NCBI RefSeq assembly: GCF_017316185.1 | Contig: NZ_JAFLVX010000026.1 | Location: forward strand, 1-64,000 | Direction of reading: 5' to 3' | Origin: Candidatus Vagococcus giribetii | GTDB lineage: Bacteria; Bacillota; Bacilli; Lactobacillales; Vagococcaceae | DNA length: 64,000 nt | Part shown: positions 1 to 8,045 of the stretch, piece by piece | How the letters are laid out: each line of letters opens with the position of its first letter | How positions within the stretch are numbered: position 1 is the first letter of the stretch | The notes under the pieces: model-generated | Seen by the model: the letters and a program-made list of their open reading frames with translations, nothing else | Told to the model about the DNA's origin: nothing | Database searches by the model: none | Program-made: the position numbers and the translations under genes

Positions 1-50
1 ATTTCGAAAAGCAACACAATTTGTAGCTTAGATATTAATTTTGAAACATC

Positions 51-78
51 AAAAAAGGAGTGGATTTCTCCACTCCTT
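51..78 (-). terminator. Terminator of the FlK-like thioesterase gene
   Basis: Ten-base-pair stem AAGGAGTGGA / TCCACTCCTT with a 4-nt loop. Read on the minus strand the stem is followed by a T-run (the A-run at 51-56), so it fits rho-independent termination of the minus-strand gene ending at 138. Seen directly; function inferred. Confidence 0.75.
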
Positions 79-137
79 AAAAGTCTAACTTTTAGGGGTC
101 ACTACATAATGGGCTTATACCACGGTCTTTTATTTAT

Positions 138-491
138 CTATTTTTTGATGATAAAACGTGAATGTGTTCCTTGACCTACGATGTCATCGTTATGCATAGC
201 TTTAACAGCAAAAGTAATTTTTTTACGATCAATTTCAATGACTTTAGCTGTAATGATAGCTAAATCACCGATAACAATCCCTTTTTCATGACTTACATTC
301 ACATGAGTTCCAACAGAAGTTAAATCCTCAGAAATGTTATTTTTGATTAGATGATAACTAGCAGATTCCATCTCAGCAATCATATCAGGTGTTGAAAACA
401 CATCAGGTAAGTCAGCTTCAAATTTTGACGCTACATTGTCCTTTGTGACGTATACTTCTTTTGTAAAAGTTTGACCAATTTTAATTTCCAA
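138..491 (-). CDS. FlK-like hot-dog thioesterase (acyl-CoA thioesterase family)
   Basis: 117-residue single-domain hot-dog protein. It resembles fluoroacetyl-CoA thioesterase FlK over most of its length: VFSTPDM, then THVNVSHE, then GQGTHSRF. The FlK catalytic triad Thr42/Glu50/His76 is matched here by Thr34, Glu42 and His68 with identical spacing, so the protein is probably an active thioesterase. The physiological acyl-CoA substrate is unknown; activity on fluoroacetyl-CoA is not implied, since many Firmicutes carry such homologues. Translation starts at a TTG (489-491), preceded on the minus strand by AGGAGAG at good spacing. The gene is monocistronic, with its own terminator and a promoter that overlaps a 7-bp-arm palindrome, so it is probably controlled by a repressor. 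The family call is firm, the substrate unknown. Confidence 0.85.
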   Translation of the reverse strand: MEIKIGQTFTKEVYVTKDNVASKFEADLPDVFSTPDMIAEMESASYHLIKNNISEDLTSVGTHVNVSHEKGIVIGDLAIITAKVIEIDRKKITFAVKAMHNDDIVGQGTHSRFIIKK

Positions 492-515
492 GTTAATCTC
501 TCCTTATAAATAAAA

Positions 516-534
516 ATGATAACGCTTTTATCAT
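516..534. promoter_or_regulatory. Palindromic operator over the thioesterase promoter
   Basis: ATGATAA-n5-TTATCAT, perfect 7-bp arms around CGCTT. It overlaps the -10 box of the minus-strand promoter at 530-558, so a bound protein would block RNA polymerase. It also resembles a CcpA cre site (CG core) with two mismatches, so either a dedicated repressor or CcpA could bind. Inference from position and symmetry. Confidence 0.45.
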
Positions 535-558
535 ACCGTAAGAAATAAAGACAGACAA
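530..558 (-). promoter_or_regulatory. Promoter of the thioesterase gene
   Basis: On the minus strand TTGTCT (553-558), 17-bp spacer, TATGAT (530-535). It lies 39 bp upstream of the TTG start. Confidence 0.55.
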
Positions 559-593
559 CAAAATAGCTCTTAGGTTAATTGACAAATTCAATG

Positions 594-622
594 TTGAGTC
601 ATTTCTTTTAGACGTGTATGAT
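594..622 (+). promoter_or_regulatory. Promoter of the Cys/Met PLP enzyme gene
   Basis: TTGAGT (594-599), 17-bp spacer, TATGAT (617-622). A transcript starting near 629 leaves almost no leader for the GTG at 640 but a normal one for the GTG at 658, which supports the latter start. Confidence 0.5.
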
Positions 623-657
623 AGAACATAAAGAATCTAGTGAAGGGTGTGTCCGAA

Positions 658-1797
658 GTGTTAGATAATACAAAATTAATTCATGGTTATCCTGTTGTGG
701 ATCCACACACAGGAGCAGCTTCTATCCCAAAATATCAAACATCAACCTTTAATCAACAAGCTATATTTGAAAGTCAAGAATACAGTTATACCAGGTTTGG
801 TAACCCAACAGTTGCAGCTCTTGAAGAAGGTATTGCAGCCTTAGAAGGTGCTAAGCATGGGTTTGCTTTTTCTTCTGGAATGGCAGCTATCTCAACTGTC
901 TTAATGCTACTTGAGTCAGGTAACCATTTAGTTGTGCCTAAAGAAGTCTATGGCGGTACGTGTCAGTTTGTCAAAGACATTTTACCCAACTATCAAATTA
1001 CATCTTCTTTTGTGGATTACAGTGACTTGGAAGAAGTGGAAAAGGCGATTACAAAAGATACGAGAGTGTTATACATTGAAACGCCTTCTAATCCCTTATT
1101 AAAAGTGGCAGACATTAAGTCTTTAGTGCAACTAGCTAAAAAATATGACGTGTTAACGGTTATGGATAATACCTTTATGACACCTCTGTATCAAAAGCCG
1201 CTTGCTCTAGGTGTGGATATTGTCATTGAAAGTGCAACTAAATTTTTAAACGGTCATAGCGATGTGGTGGCTGGTTTAGTAGCATTAAATGATGATCAGT
1301 TAGAAAAATCTTTGCGTTTACATCAAAAAGCTTTTGGGGCAATTTTAGGTGTAGAAGACGCTTGGTTAGTCTTAAGAGGTATGAAGACTATGGGAATTCG
1401 GATGGAAAAAAGTTGTCAAAATGCACAAATCATTGCGAAATTTTTAGCTGGCCATCCTAAAATACAAAATGTTTATTACCCAGGATTAACAAGTCATCCT
1501 TCTTATGAGGTTCATCGAGAACAAGCGACCTCAGGGGGAGCAGTCTTGTCTTTTGATTTGGGAAATGAAGAAAATGTAGCCACTATGACTGAACACTTAC
1601 AATTACCTATTATTGCCGTTAGTCTAGGTGGTGTGGAATCAATTGTTTCTTACCCAAGAACTATGTCTCATGCCTGTTTAAGTGAAGAGGATCGTTTGGA
1701 ACAAGGTGTCACTCCAGGTTTATTAAGACTGTCTTGTGGGATTGAAGATAGTGAGGATTTACTAAAAGACATTGAACAAGCCTTATCATTTATCTAA
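658..1797 (+). CDS. metB: Cystathionine gamma-synthase/lyase-family PLP enzyme
   Basis: 379-residue enzyme of the Cys/Met-metabolism PLP family (cystathionine gamma-synthase, cystathionine lyases, O-acetylhomoserine sulfhydrylase). The family start NTKLIHG and TGAASIPKYQTSTF are present. The PLP-binding lysine is Lys195 in SATKFLNGHSD, and SRxxG-type cofactor contacts are visible in SYTRFGNPT. The protein is cytosolic and forms or splits the thioether link between cysteine and homoserine. Direction and exact substrate cannot be read from sequence, so the symbol is provisional (metB, metC or mccB are all possible). An open frame extends to a GTG at 640, but GAAGGG sits correctly for the GTG at 658, and family members start here. 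The gene stands alone, with no met or cys partner and no riboswitch upstream. Confidence 0.85.
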   Translation: MLDNTKLIHGYPVVDPHTGAASIPKYQTSTFNQQAIFESQEYSYTRFGNPTVAALEEGIAALEGAKHGFAFSSGMAAISTVLMLLESGNHLVVPKEVYGGTCQFVKDILPNYQITSSFVDYSDLEEVEKAITKDTRVLYIETPSNPLLKVADIKSLVQLAKKYDVLTVMDNTFMTPLYQKPLALGVDIVIESATKFLNGHSDVVAGLVALNDDQLEKSLRLHQKAFGAILGVEDAWLVLRGMKTMGIRMEKSCQNAQIIAKFLAGHPKIQNVYYPGLTSHPSYEVHREQATSGGAVLSFDLGNEENVATMTEHLQLPIIAVSLGGVESIVSYPRTMSHACLSEEDRLEQGVTPGLLRLSCGIEDSEDLLKDIEQALSFI

Positions 1798-1888
1798 TAA
1801 GATAAAGCGTATTCTTTTTTATTCTCTTATTCTACGGTTTCAGTGTATAATAGATTAAGGTAATTGGATAGATATGGGGTGAGTCGCA

Positions 1889-3391
1889 ATGGAAAAGGAC
1901 ATTTTAAATTTATTAGATAGTCAAAATCAAATCATGCTAAATATGTTAGACTTGATTGCTGACAGTAATAGATGGTATTCCATCAATGAAATTAGTACAG
2001 AATTACTTGTTGTGGAGAGAACCGTACAACGTTACGTTCATCGTTTACAAGAATTAGTAGATAGCTATAATGAAGATCGAAATCACTTAATCACCATTAA
2101 TTATGAGAAATACAAAGGGATTCAACTAGAAATAGATAGTGGCAGTAACTACATGGAGTTAAAAAGTTATATTTTAGAAAACGATGAAACTATGAAAATT
2201 TTTAAACTTATTATTTTTGAAGAGTTTCATTCTATTTCAAAATACGCAGCAGATAACTATGTGAGTGAGAGTTCTATCAGAAAATCCCTTAAAAAGATTA
2301 AGCAGTTTTTAAATAATTATCAACTAACTTTATCTCGAAGCCCTTTTAGTATCGAAGGTGAAGAAAAGCAGATTCGTTTGATTATTTATATAACGGCCTG
2401 GGTTATTTTTAAAGGAGTTACTTGGCCTTTTGATATCATTAGTGAAGACAAAGTTTATTTGTCAGTAGACCGCTTTTCCGAGGAACTTGATTTAGGGTTT
2501 TCAGTGATTCATCGGAAACAAATGGCTTACATGTTGGCAGTGAATATTTTAAGATTAAGAAAAAAACACATTATTTCCATGGAAGAAGAGTGGAAAAAAT
2601 ATGTGAATTTACCCAAATTAATTGAAAAAATTCCAATGTTGAATGCATTTATTTCAGATTACAATATTTATATTGAGTCTGAGCTTTATTTTTACGTGAT
2701 TTTATTACAACTAAAAACCAAGTTTTATGAGACTGATAATTACCGAGAAAGTGTTTTAGCCTATCATAAAAAAATGTCTTCTAATATTTATCAGAGCACA
2801 GAATTATTTTTAGCTAAATTCAACGAAAGAATTAGTCCTATTCCTGATGAGTTATATGGACGTTTCTTTGTTACTAGTTTCTGTGTGCATTTGTTTAGTC
2901 AACTATTTACTAATATTCAAGTGGATATTGATGGACATATGATTTTTAGAAGTTTAGAGGATGATTACCCTAACTTAGCTCAAGAATTAAGAGAATTGAT
3001 TCATGAGCTACACGAAGTAAGTGGTGAATCTTTATTTACAAAGGAAAGTTTCTTGCTCCAAAAATACATGACTTTGTTTTCATCAGTATTACCTTTGACC
3101 CATTATGAGGTGGAAATAAAACTATTTTTGGATTCAGATTTACCTTTTTATGTTAAGAATAATGTCAAAAACCAAATTGTGGATCGTTTCAAATATGATT
3201 TCAACGTGGGATTTGTTGAAGCTGACAATATGGAAGAGGCAGACTTAGTGCTAACGAACATTCCGAATTTACTGGAAGAAGAGTTGCGTTTTTCTAAGCA
3301 AGTCCATCTATTTGATTTTCCATTCACTCACCGAGACTTTATTGAAATTGAGAAAAAAATGAAAGCAATCACACGTGGTTTAACCGTTTAA
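1889..3391 (+). CDS. Mga-like transcriptional regulator (HTH plus PRD-like)
   Basis: 500-residue cytosolic regulator of the Mga/AtxA type. An N-terminal helix-turn-helix (about residues 20-60, YSINEISTELLVVERTVQRY) is followed by a second HTH-like segment (about 115-145, ISKYAADNYVSESSIRKSLK). A long helical middle resembling PTS regulation domains and a C-terminal part with an EIIB-like fold (about 410-490) follow. Mga-family proteins activate surface and metabolic genes and are often phosphorylated by the PTS. I cannot pick out conserved PRD phospho-histidines with confidence. It is transcribed alone and ends in a strong bidirectional terminator. No obvious target lies next door, so it may act elsewhere. 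Family moderately sure, target unknown. Confidence 0.75.
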   Translation: MEKDILNLLDSQNQIMLNMLDLIADSNRWYSINEISTELLVVERTVQRYVHRLQELVDSYNEDRNHLITINYEKYKGIQLEIDSGSNYMELKSYILENDETMKIFKLIIFEEFHSISKYAADNYVSESSIRKSLKKIKQFLNNYQLTLSRSPFSIEGEEKQIRLIIYITAWVIFKGVTWPFDIISEDKVYLSVDRFSEELDLGFSVIHRKQMAYMLAVNILRLRKKHIISMEEEWKKYVNLPKLIEKIPMLNAFISDYNIYIESELYFYVILLQLKTKFYETDNYRESVLAYHKKMSSNIYQSTELFLAKFNERISPIPDELYGRFFVTSFCVHLFSQLFTNIQVDIDGHMIFRSLEDDYPNLAQELRELIHELHEVSGESLFTKESFLLQKYMTLFSSVLPLTHYEVEIKLFLDSDLPFYVKNNVKNQIVDRFKYDFNVGFVEADNMEEADLVLTNIPNLLEEELRFSKQVHLFDFPFTHRDFIEIEKKMKAITRGLTV

Positions 3392-3392
3392 G

Positions 3393-3436
3393 AAAAGCGT
3401 TAGGAGAGGATCTACCCTTTTCCTAACGCTTTTTTT
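3393..3436. terminator. Bidirectional terminator
   Basis: AAAAGCGTTAGGA paired with TCCTAACGCTTTT, loop of about 15 nt, T-runs on both strands. It serves the Mga-like gene (plus) and the secreted His-rich protein (minus, whose stop lies inside the T-run). Confidence 0.85.
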
Positions 3437-3794
3437 AGTGATGTCCTCTTTGTTGTCTTTGATGAGAAGCCTGGGATTGATGTTGATTGTGACGTTTTTT
3501 CATTTGTTGATGTTGTGGCGTATGTTGTTCCTTGTTAGGAAAAGCTGCTCTTCTCTCAGCTCGAGTTGTGGCATTTTCCTCATAATAAGGACATGACTGG
3601 TAATGTTTTGTTCCTTGATTGTTACAAGGAGTAGCAACAAGGGTGTTGTTCGAAGGATTAAAACGACAACCGCTGTAAGTATTACTAGTTGTGTCAGACG
3701 AACTTCCTTGAGTAATCGCAAACGCAATAGAGCTTGAGCCAAAGGTCAGTAATAATAAACTTAAAAGACTTGTGATGAACATTTTCTTTTTCAT
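3435..3794 (-). CDS. Small secreted His/Gln-rich protein
   Basis: 119 residues. Residues 1-26 are a clear Sec signal peptide (KKK, a hydrophobic core of leucines, AFA cleavage site), so the mature protein of about 93 residues is exported. It has three cysteines (in YSGC, ATPC and QSC) and a very basic, low-complexity tail with seven histidines and many glutamines ending RGHH. There is no lipobox or LPxTG motif. I recognise no family. The open frame reaches back to 3926, into the response-regulator gene, but the ATG at 3792-3794 has GGAGGG upstream and begins the signal peptide. It is divergent from a two-component system whose sensor also carries a His-rich outer loop. A role in metal binding or envelope-stress sensing is plausible but is inference only. 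Confidence 0.75.
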   Translation of the reverse strand: MKKKMFITSLLSLLLLTFGSSSIAFAITQGSSSDTTSNTYSGCRFNPSNNTLVATPCNNQGTKHYQSCPYYEENATTRAERRAAFPNKEQHTPQHQQMKKRHNQHQSQASHQRQQRGHH

Positions 3795-3880
3795 ATGAAA
3801 CCCTCCATATATATTTGTTATAGTAAGTATAAGGGACAATTGTGGCAGAATTATGTCATAACTGATGAGGAGGTAAAAAC

Positions 3881-4558
3881 ATGAAGTTATTGCTAATTGA
3901 AGATAACAAAGAGTTAAGAGAAACAATGACTCGCTTTCTTAAAAATGAAGGATATAGTGTCTTAGAGAGTGAATCAGGTGAAGAAGGTCTAGCAACTTTT
4001 CAAGTGACTCCAGTTGATTTAGTCTTACTTGATATTATGTTGCCAGGAATAGACGGCTTTCAAGTGTGCCAGAGGATTAGAGAACAGTCTATGGTACCAC
4101 TTATTATGATTACAGCTAAAAGTGAGGATCACGACAAAATATTGGGTTTAGATGTTGGGGCAGATGATTATTTGGTAAAACCTTTTTCTAATAAAGAACT
4201 AGCTGCACGAATTCGTGCCATTACAAGACGTTTAGCCATCGAGACAGAATATGAGTACCACGTTGAAGGCTTGTCTTTAGACAGTCGTAGGTATGAGGTG
4301 AAGCTAAAAGAGGAGCCGGTTCACTTAACTAAAAAAGAATTTGATTTACTGCATCATTTTATGGAACACCCAAATCAAATTTTTACTCGTGACCATTTAT
4401 TAGATGTGGTATGGGGCATTGATTATTATGGAGACTTTCGAACAGTTGATAGCCATATTAAGCGCTTAAGAGAAAAACTTCAGACAGAAGAAGCACTTAA
4501 TTGGCAAATCAAAACGGTTTGGGGGAAGGGCTATCTTTTTGAGGTGAACAACAAATGA
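3881..4558 (+). CDS. OmpR/PhoB-family response regulator
   Basis: 225 residues. The receiver domain (1-120) has the acidic pocket ED (7-8), the phospho-acceptor Asp51 in LLDIMLPG, a conserved Thr in MITAKS and Lys in LVKPF. A C-terminal winged-helix domain (about 128-222) contains LTKKEFDLLHHF and VDSHIKRLREKL. It acts as a DNA-binding switch controlled by the histidine kinase that begins four bases before its stop (ATGA overlap), a translationally coupled pair. Start at ATG 3881 with GAGGAGG upstream. The 86-bp gap to the divergent secreted His-rich gene probably holds both promoters, so autoregulation of that protein is a reasonable guess. Confidence 0.93.
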   Translation: MKLLLIEDNKELRETMTRFLKNEGYSVLESESGEEGLATFQVTPVDLVLLDIMLPGIDGFQVCQRIREQSMVPLIMITAKSEDHDKILGLDVGADDYLVKPFSNKELAARIRAITRRLAIETEYEYHVEGLSLDSRRYEVKLKEEPVHLTKKEFDLLHHFMEHPNQIFTRDHLLDVVWGIDYYGDFRTVDSHIKRLREKLQTEEALNWQIKTVWGKGYLFEVNNK

Positions 4559-6027
4559 AAAAACAAAAAATAGTGACTCGTTTGATACTTACCTATACGT
4601 TGATTCTAATTATTTTTGCAGGTGTTTTATTGAGTTTGTTTTTTGTGTTGTTTAAAAATCAAGCCTTAGGTATTCATAAAGAACAAATGAAAGATCAAGG
4701 CGATATGATTGCTGAAACACTGATGCTAGAAGGAATCTCTCAACAGGAAGAGGAAACAACTAGAGGCAGTGGTCATGGACGAATGATGGGCAATGGAAAT
4801 CATGGCTCTAGGGATAATCATTATCTTCAGTTAATCAGTCGTTTGTCCTCAGATGATATTTATGTAGTTAAACCAAGCGGTGAGGCATTTATTTCAAGTC
4901 ATAAAAATCAGGCAAAGCAATTGCCTAAAGAAGGAGAAGTGATCCTTCAAGAAGTACTTACACAAAAGGACTCGCTTTTTTTAGAAAGGGGTCTAAGAGG
5001 CGAGACCTATCATTTAGCTTATGGGGTTCCTCTATACGATGAGAAAAAAAGCATTATTGGTAGTGTTGTTGTTCTTTCAAAGAAAAATACCTTGAGTTTT
5101 GTTAAAGAAACCTCGTTTTTGATTTGGAGTACCCTAGTGGCTTTATTAATAACCATTATTGTATCTGTCATTATTGCCAAACGATTTGTTAAACCGATTC
5201 ATGAGATGGTGACTTTTACAGAGAGGTTGATTCGAGAAGATTACGGTATAGAGTTAAATATACAAACAAAAGATGAATTAGCTAGATTAGGAGATACTCT
5301 ATCGGTCCTAAGTCAAAGATTAGAAAAGGCAAAAAAAGCCCAACATAATAAAGAAAGTAGTCAAAAACTATTTTTATCTCAAATTTCTCATGAGTTGCGA
5401 ACGCCAATTATGGTAATAACTAATTCGTTAGAGTCTCTTCAAGATGACTTTTTAAATGAAGAAGAAAAGCAACAATATATCACTCAGTTGCTACTAGAAA
5501 CCAAACAATTGCAATTACTAGTGAATGATTTACTTGAGTTGAGTCGTCTTCAATCTACTGAGTTCTCTATATCAAAAGAAGAAGTGACTCTGGATTATGT
5601 CGTTGAAGATGCTATTAGAAGTTTTCGTTTGCCTCTTTTAGAAAAAGAACAACAGATTATCTTCCAAAGTGACTTTAAAGAAGATGATGTATTCTTAGGG
5701 GATTATCAGAGATTAGTTCAACTGGTTAAGGTTTTACTAGATAATGCTATTAAGTATAGCCCCAAAAAAAGTGATATTCATCTTAGTCTACTAAACCAAC
5801 CAACACATTACCTGCTAGAAATAAGTAATCCTTCTTCAGTACCACTCACAAAAAGAGATGCTGTTCATTTATTTGATGCCTTTGAACGACAAAAAGGGAC
5901 AACAGAAAAAGGTCATGGATTAGGATTAACGATTGCTAAACAAATTGTGAAAAGACATGAAGGAGAAACTGAGATAAGGGTAACAGAGAAAGGAAATGTC
6001 GTTGTACGTTGTTTCTTTAAAAAATAA
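4555..6027 (+). CDS. Sensor histidine kinase with His/Gly-rich outer loop
   Basis: 490 residues. TM1 about 10-33, an extracytoplasmic domain about 34-184, TM2 about 186-208, HAMP about 209-262, HisKA with the phospho-acceptor His279 in SQISHELRTP, and a HATPase domain with N-box LLDNAIKYSP and G-box GHGLGLTIAK. The outer domain contains an unusual Gly/His/Met-rich stretch around residues 71-90 (His74, His83, His89, plus MM), like a flexible metal-ligand loop. It then has a PAS/dCache-like part (IYVVKPSGEAF). It autophosphorylates and passes phosphate to the response regulator that overlaps it by 4 bp. The signal is not identifiable from sequence. Metal or cationic stress is a hypothesis based on the loop and the divergent His-rich secreted protein. 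Confidence 0.92.
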   Translation: MKKQKIVTRLILTYTLILIIFAGVLLSLFFVLFKNQALGIHKEQMKDQGDMIAETLMLEGISQQEEETTRGSGHGRMMGNGNHGSRDNHYLQLISRLSSDDIYVVKPSGEAFISSHKNQAKQLPKEGEVILQEVLTQKDSLFLERGLRGETYHLAYGVPLYDEKKSIIGSVVVLSKKNTLSFVKETSFLIWSTLVALLITIIVSVIIAKRFVKPIHEMVTFTERLIREDYGIELNIQTKDELARLGDTLSVLSQRLEKAKKAQHNKESSQKLFLSQISHELRTPIMVITNSLESLQDDFLNEEEKQQYITQLLLETKQLQLLVNDLLELSRLQSTEFSISKEEVTLDYVVEDAIRSFRLPLLEKEQQIIFQSDFKEDDVFLGDYQRLVQLVKVLLDNAIKYSPKKSDIHLSLLNQPTHYLLEISNPSSVPLTKRDAVHLFDAFERQKGTTEKGHGLGLTIAKQIVKRHEGETEIRVTEKGNVVVRCFFKK

Positions 6028-6188
6028 AATGTCTTTTTAGATTATAAAAAAATCTTAATAAGTAGAAAAGAATGGTTCAAAGTCTTTAATTTGTTGGACT
6101 TTTAAAGTATACTTGTAAATTGATACGTTATATGTTTATAGAGCTGATAATAGCTTTTAATTTAAAGACAAGATGGAGGATTTTTAGA

Positions 6189-8024
6189 ATGTGTGGATTT
6201 GTAGGATATATTAATCACCCAACTACTGCTGAAGAAACATTAAAAAAAATGACTGATAGAATTGTTCATAGAGGACCAGATGATGAAGGGTTCTACCAAG
6301 ATGATAATATCGCTATGGGCTTTAGAAGATTATCAATTATCGACTTAAACCATGGTGCACAACCAATGAATAACCAAGATGATACAAAAGTATTAACGTT
6401 TAATGGTGAAATTTATAATTACTTAGAATTACGTGAAGAATTAATTGCTTTAGGTTACCACTTTAGAACAGATGTGGATTCTGAAGTCTTAATTCATGGA
6501 TATGATGCTTGGGGAGAAGGGTTATTAGACCGTATCCGTGGTATGTATGCCTTTGTTATTTATGACAAAACAAATAATGAAGTCTTTGGTGCTCGTGACC
6601 ATTTCGGGATTAAGCCATTATACTATTACAAAGATGATGAAAACTTTATGTGGGGATCAGAAATTAAATCATTTTTAGATCACCCAGGTTTTGTAAAAGA
6701 ATTAAATGAAGAGTTACTACCTATTCATTTAAGTTTTGAGTACATTCCAAGTGCTGAAACAATGTTTAAAAATGTTTACAAAGTAAATCCAGGTAACTTC
6801 TTCCGTTTTAAAGATGGAAAATTATCTATTAAAGAATATTATCATTTTGAATTCAAAGAAGATAAATCTGTTGATATGGAAACAGCTAAAAAACAAATTG
6901 TTGAAACTGTTCAAGAATCTGTTGCGAAACATATGATTGCTGACGTTGAAGTTGGTAGTTTCTTATCAAGTGGGATTGACTCAAGCTACATTTTAAATGA
7001 AGCATCTAAAGAACGTGATATCACATCATTCTCTTTAGGATTTGATGATGAAAAAATTAGTGAATTACCATGGGCAGAACAATTTGCGGAAGAAATCAAC
7101 CAAAAGAATATTCCAATCATGATTGATGATGAAGATTTCTTTAATATTATTCCAAAAGCAATGTATCACATGGATGAGCCTTTATCTAACCCGTCAGCAT
7201 TACAACTCTACTTCCTTTCAAAAGAAACAAGTAAACACGTTAAAGTAGCATTATCAGGTGAAGGAGCAGATGAGTTCTTTGGTGGTTATAACACTTATTT
7301 AGAAGCTGGTTCATTTGAAAAGTACGAGAGATTTACAACAAAACCAATGAGAAAATTATTTGCTCAAACAGCTAAACGCCTACCTCATTTCCACGGACGT
7401 CGTTTCTTAATTCGTGGTGCTCAAGATATTAGCGAAAGATATTACCGTGTTAACTATGTCTTTAACCAATCTGAAAGAGATGAGTTATTAAGAGACAACC
7501 GTTACAACGGACCATCTTCTGCTTATGTAAAAGATATGTTCAACGAAGCAAAAGGCAAAGATTCGATTACACAAATGCAACATTTTGACATTCATGGTTG
7601 GTTAGCTTATGACATTTTACATAAAGCAGACCGTATGAGTATGGCGAACTCTTTAGAAGTTCGTACACCATTAGTAGATAAAGAAGTAGCAGCTATTGCT
7701 CAAAAAATGCCTTCAAACACACGTGTGAAAGATGGCGTGACAAAAGTTGCTTGGCGTCAGGCTTCTGAAAGCCAATTACCAGAAAGAATCGTAAACCGTG
7801 AAAAATTAGGTTTCCCTTCACCACTTGCAACTTGGTTAAAAGAAGATAAATATCAAGCAATGATTAAAGAATCATTTAATTCAGATATTGCTAAGAAATT
7901 CTTTAATACAGACTATTTAAATCGATTATTAGAAGAACAAAAACAAGGAATTGCAAATATGCAAAAAATATTTACAATTTATACCTTCATTGCGTGGTAC
8001 AAGGTGTTCTTTATTGAGAACTAA
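6189..8024 (+). CDS. asnH: AsnB-type glutamine amidotransferase, probable D-Asp cross-bridge amidase (AsnH-like)
   Basis: 611 residues. The N-terminal class II glutaminase has its nucleophile Cys2 in MCGFVGY, followed by HRGPDDEG and FNGEIYNY. The C-terminal ATP-pyrophosphatase domain has the P-loop SSGIDSS and SGEGADEFFGG. Overall architecture is that of glutamine-hydrolysing asparagine synthetase. Its partners, a D-aspartate-ligase ATP-grasp protein and an aspartate racemase, are those of the lactic-acid-bacterial set in which the AsnB paralogue AsnH amidates D-Asp of the peptidoglycan cross-bridge to D-Asn. I therefore prefer AsnH to a free-asparagine synthetase. That is inference from context, because the two cannot be told apart by motifs. 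An upstream in-frame GTG/TTG extension exists, but ATG 6189 has GGAGG at 8-9 nt and exposes Cys2, which the family requires. Confidence 0.8.
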   Translation: MCGFVGYINHPTTAEETLKKMTDRIVHRGPDDEGFYQDDNIAMGFRRLSIIDLNHGAQPMNNQDDTKVLTFNGEIYNYLELREELIALGYHFRTDVDSEVLIHGYDAWGEGLLDRIRGMYAFVIYDKTNNEVFGARDHFGIKPLYYYKDDENFMWGSEIKSFLDHPGFVKELNEELLPIHLSFEYIPSAETMFKNVYKVNPGNFFRFKDGKLSIKEYYHFEFKEDKSVDMETAKKQIVETVQESVAKHMIADVEVGSFLSSGIDSSYILNEASKERDITSFSLGFDDEKISELPWAEQFAEEINQKNIPIMIDDEDFFNIIPKAMYHMDEPLSNPSALQLYFLSKETSKHVKVALSGEGADEFFGGYNTYLEAGSFEKYERFTTKPMRKLFAQTAKRLPHFHGRRFLIRGAQDISERYYRVNYVFNQSERDELLRDNRYNGPSSAYVKDMFNEAKGKDSITQMQHFDIHGWLAYDILHKADRMSMANSLEVRTPLVDKEVAAIAQKMPSNTRVKDGVTKVAWRQASESQLPERIVNREKLGFPSPLATWLKEDKYQAMIKESFNSDIAKKFFNTDYLNRLLEEQKQGIANMQKIFTIYTFIAWYKVFFIEN

Positions 8025-8045
8025 TTAGAAGAAGGAGAATATGTA

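Noticed and set aside
640-657. Longer GTG start of the Cys/Met PLP enzyme
   Set aside because: The probable transcription start is only about 10 nt upstream and the Shine-Dalgarno GAAGGG lies inside this extension.
6189-8024. Plain asparagine synthetase AsnB
   Set aside because: Motifs allow it, but the D-Asp ligase and racemase partners favour the AsnH role. Not excluded.
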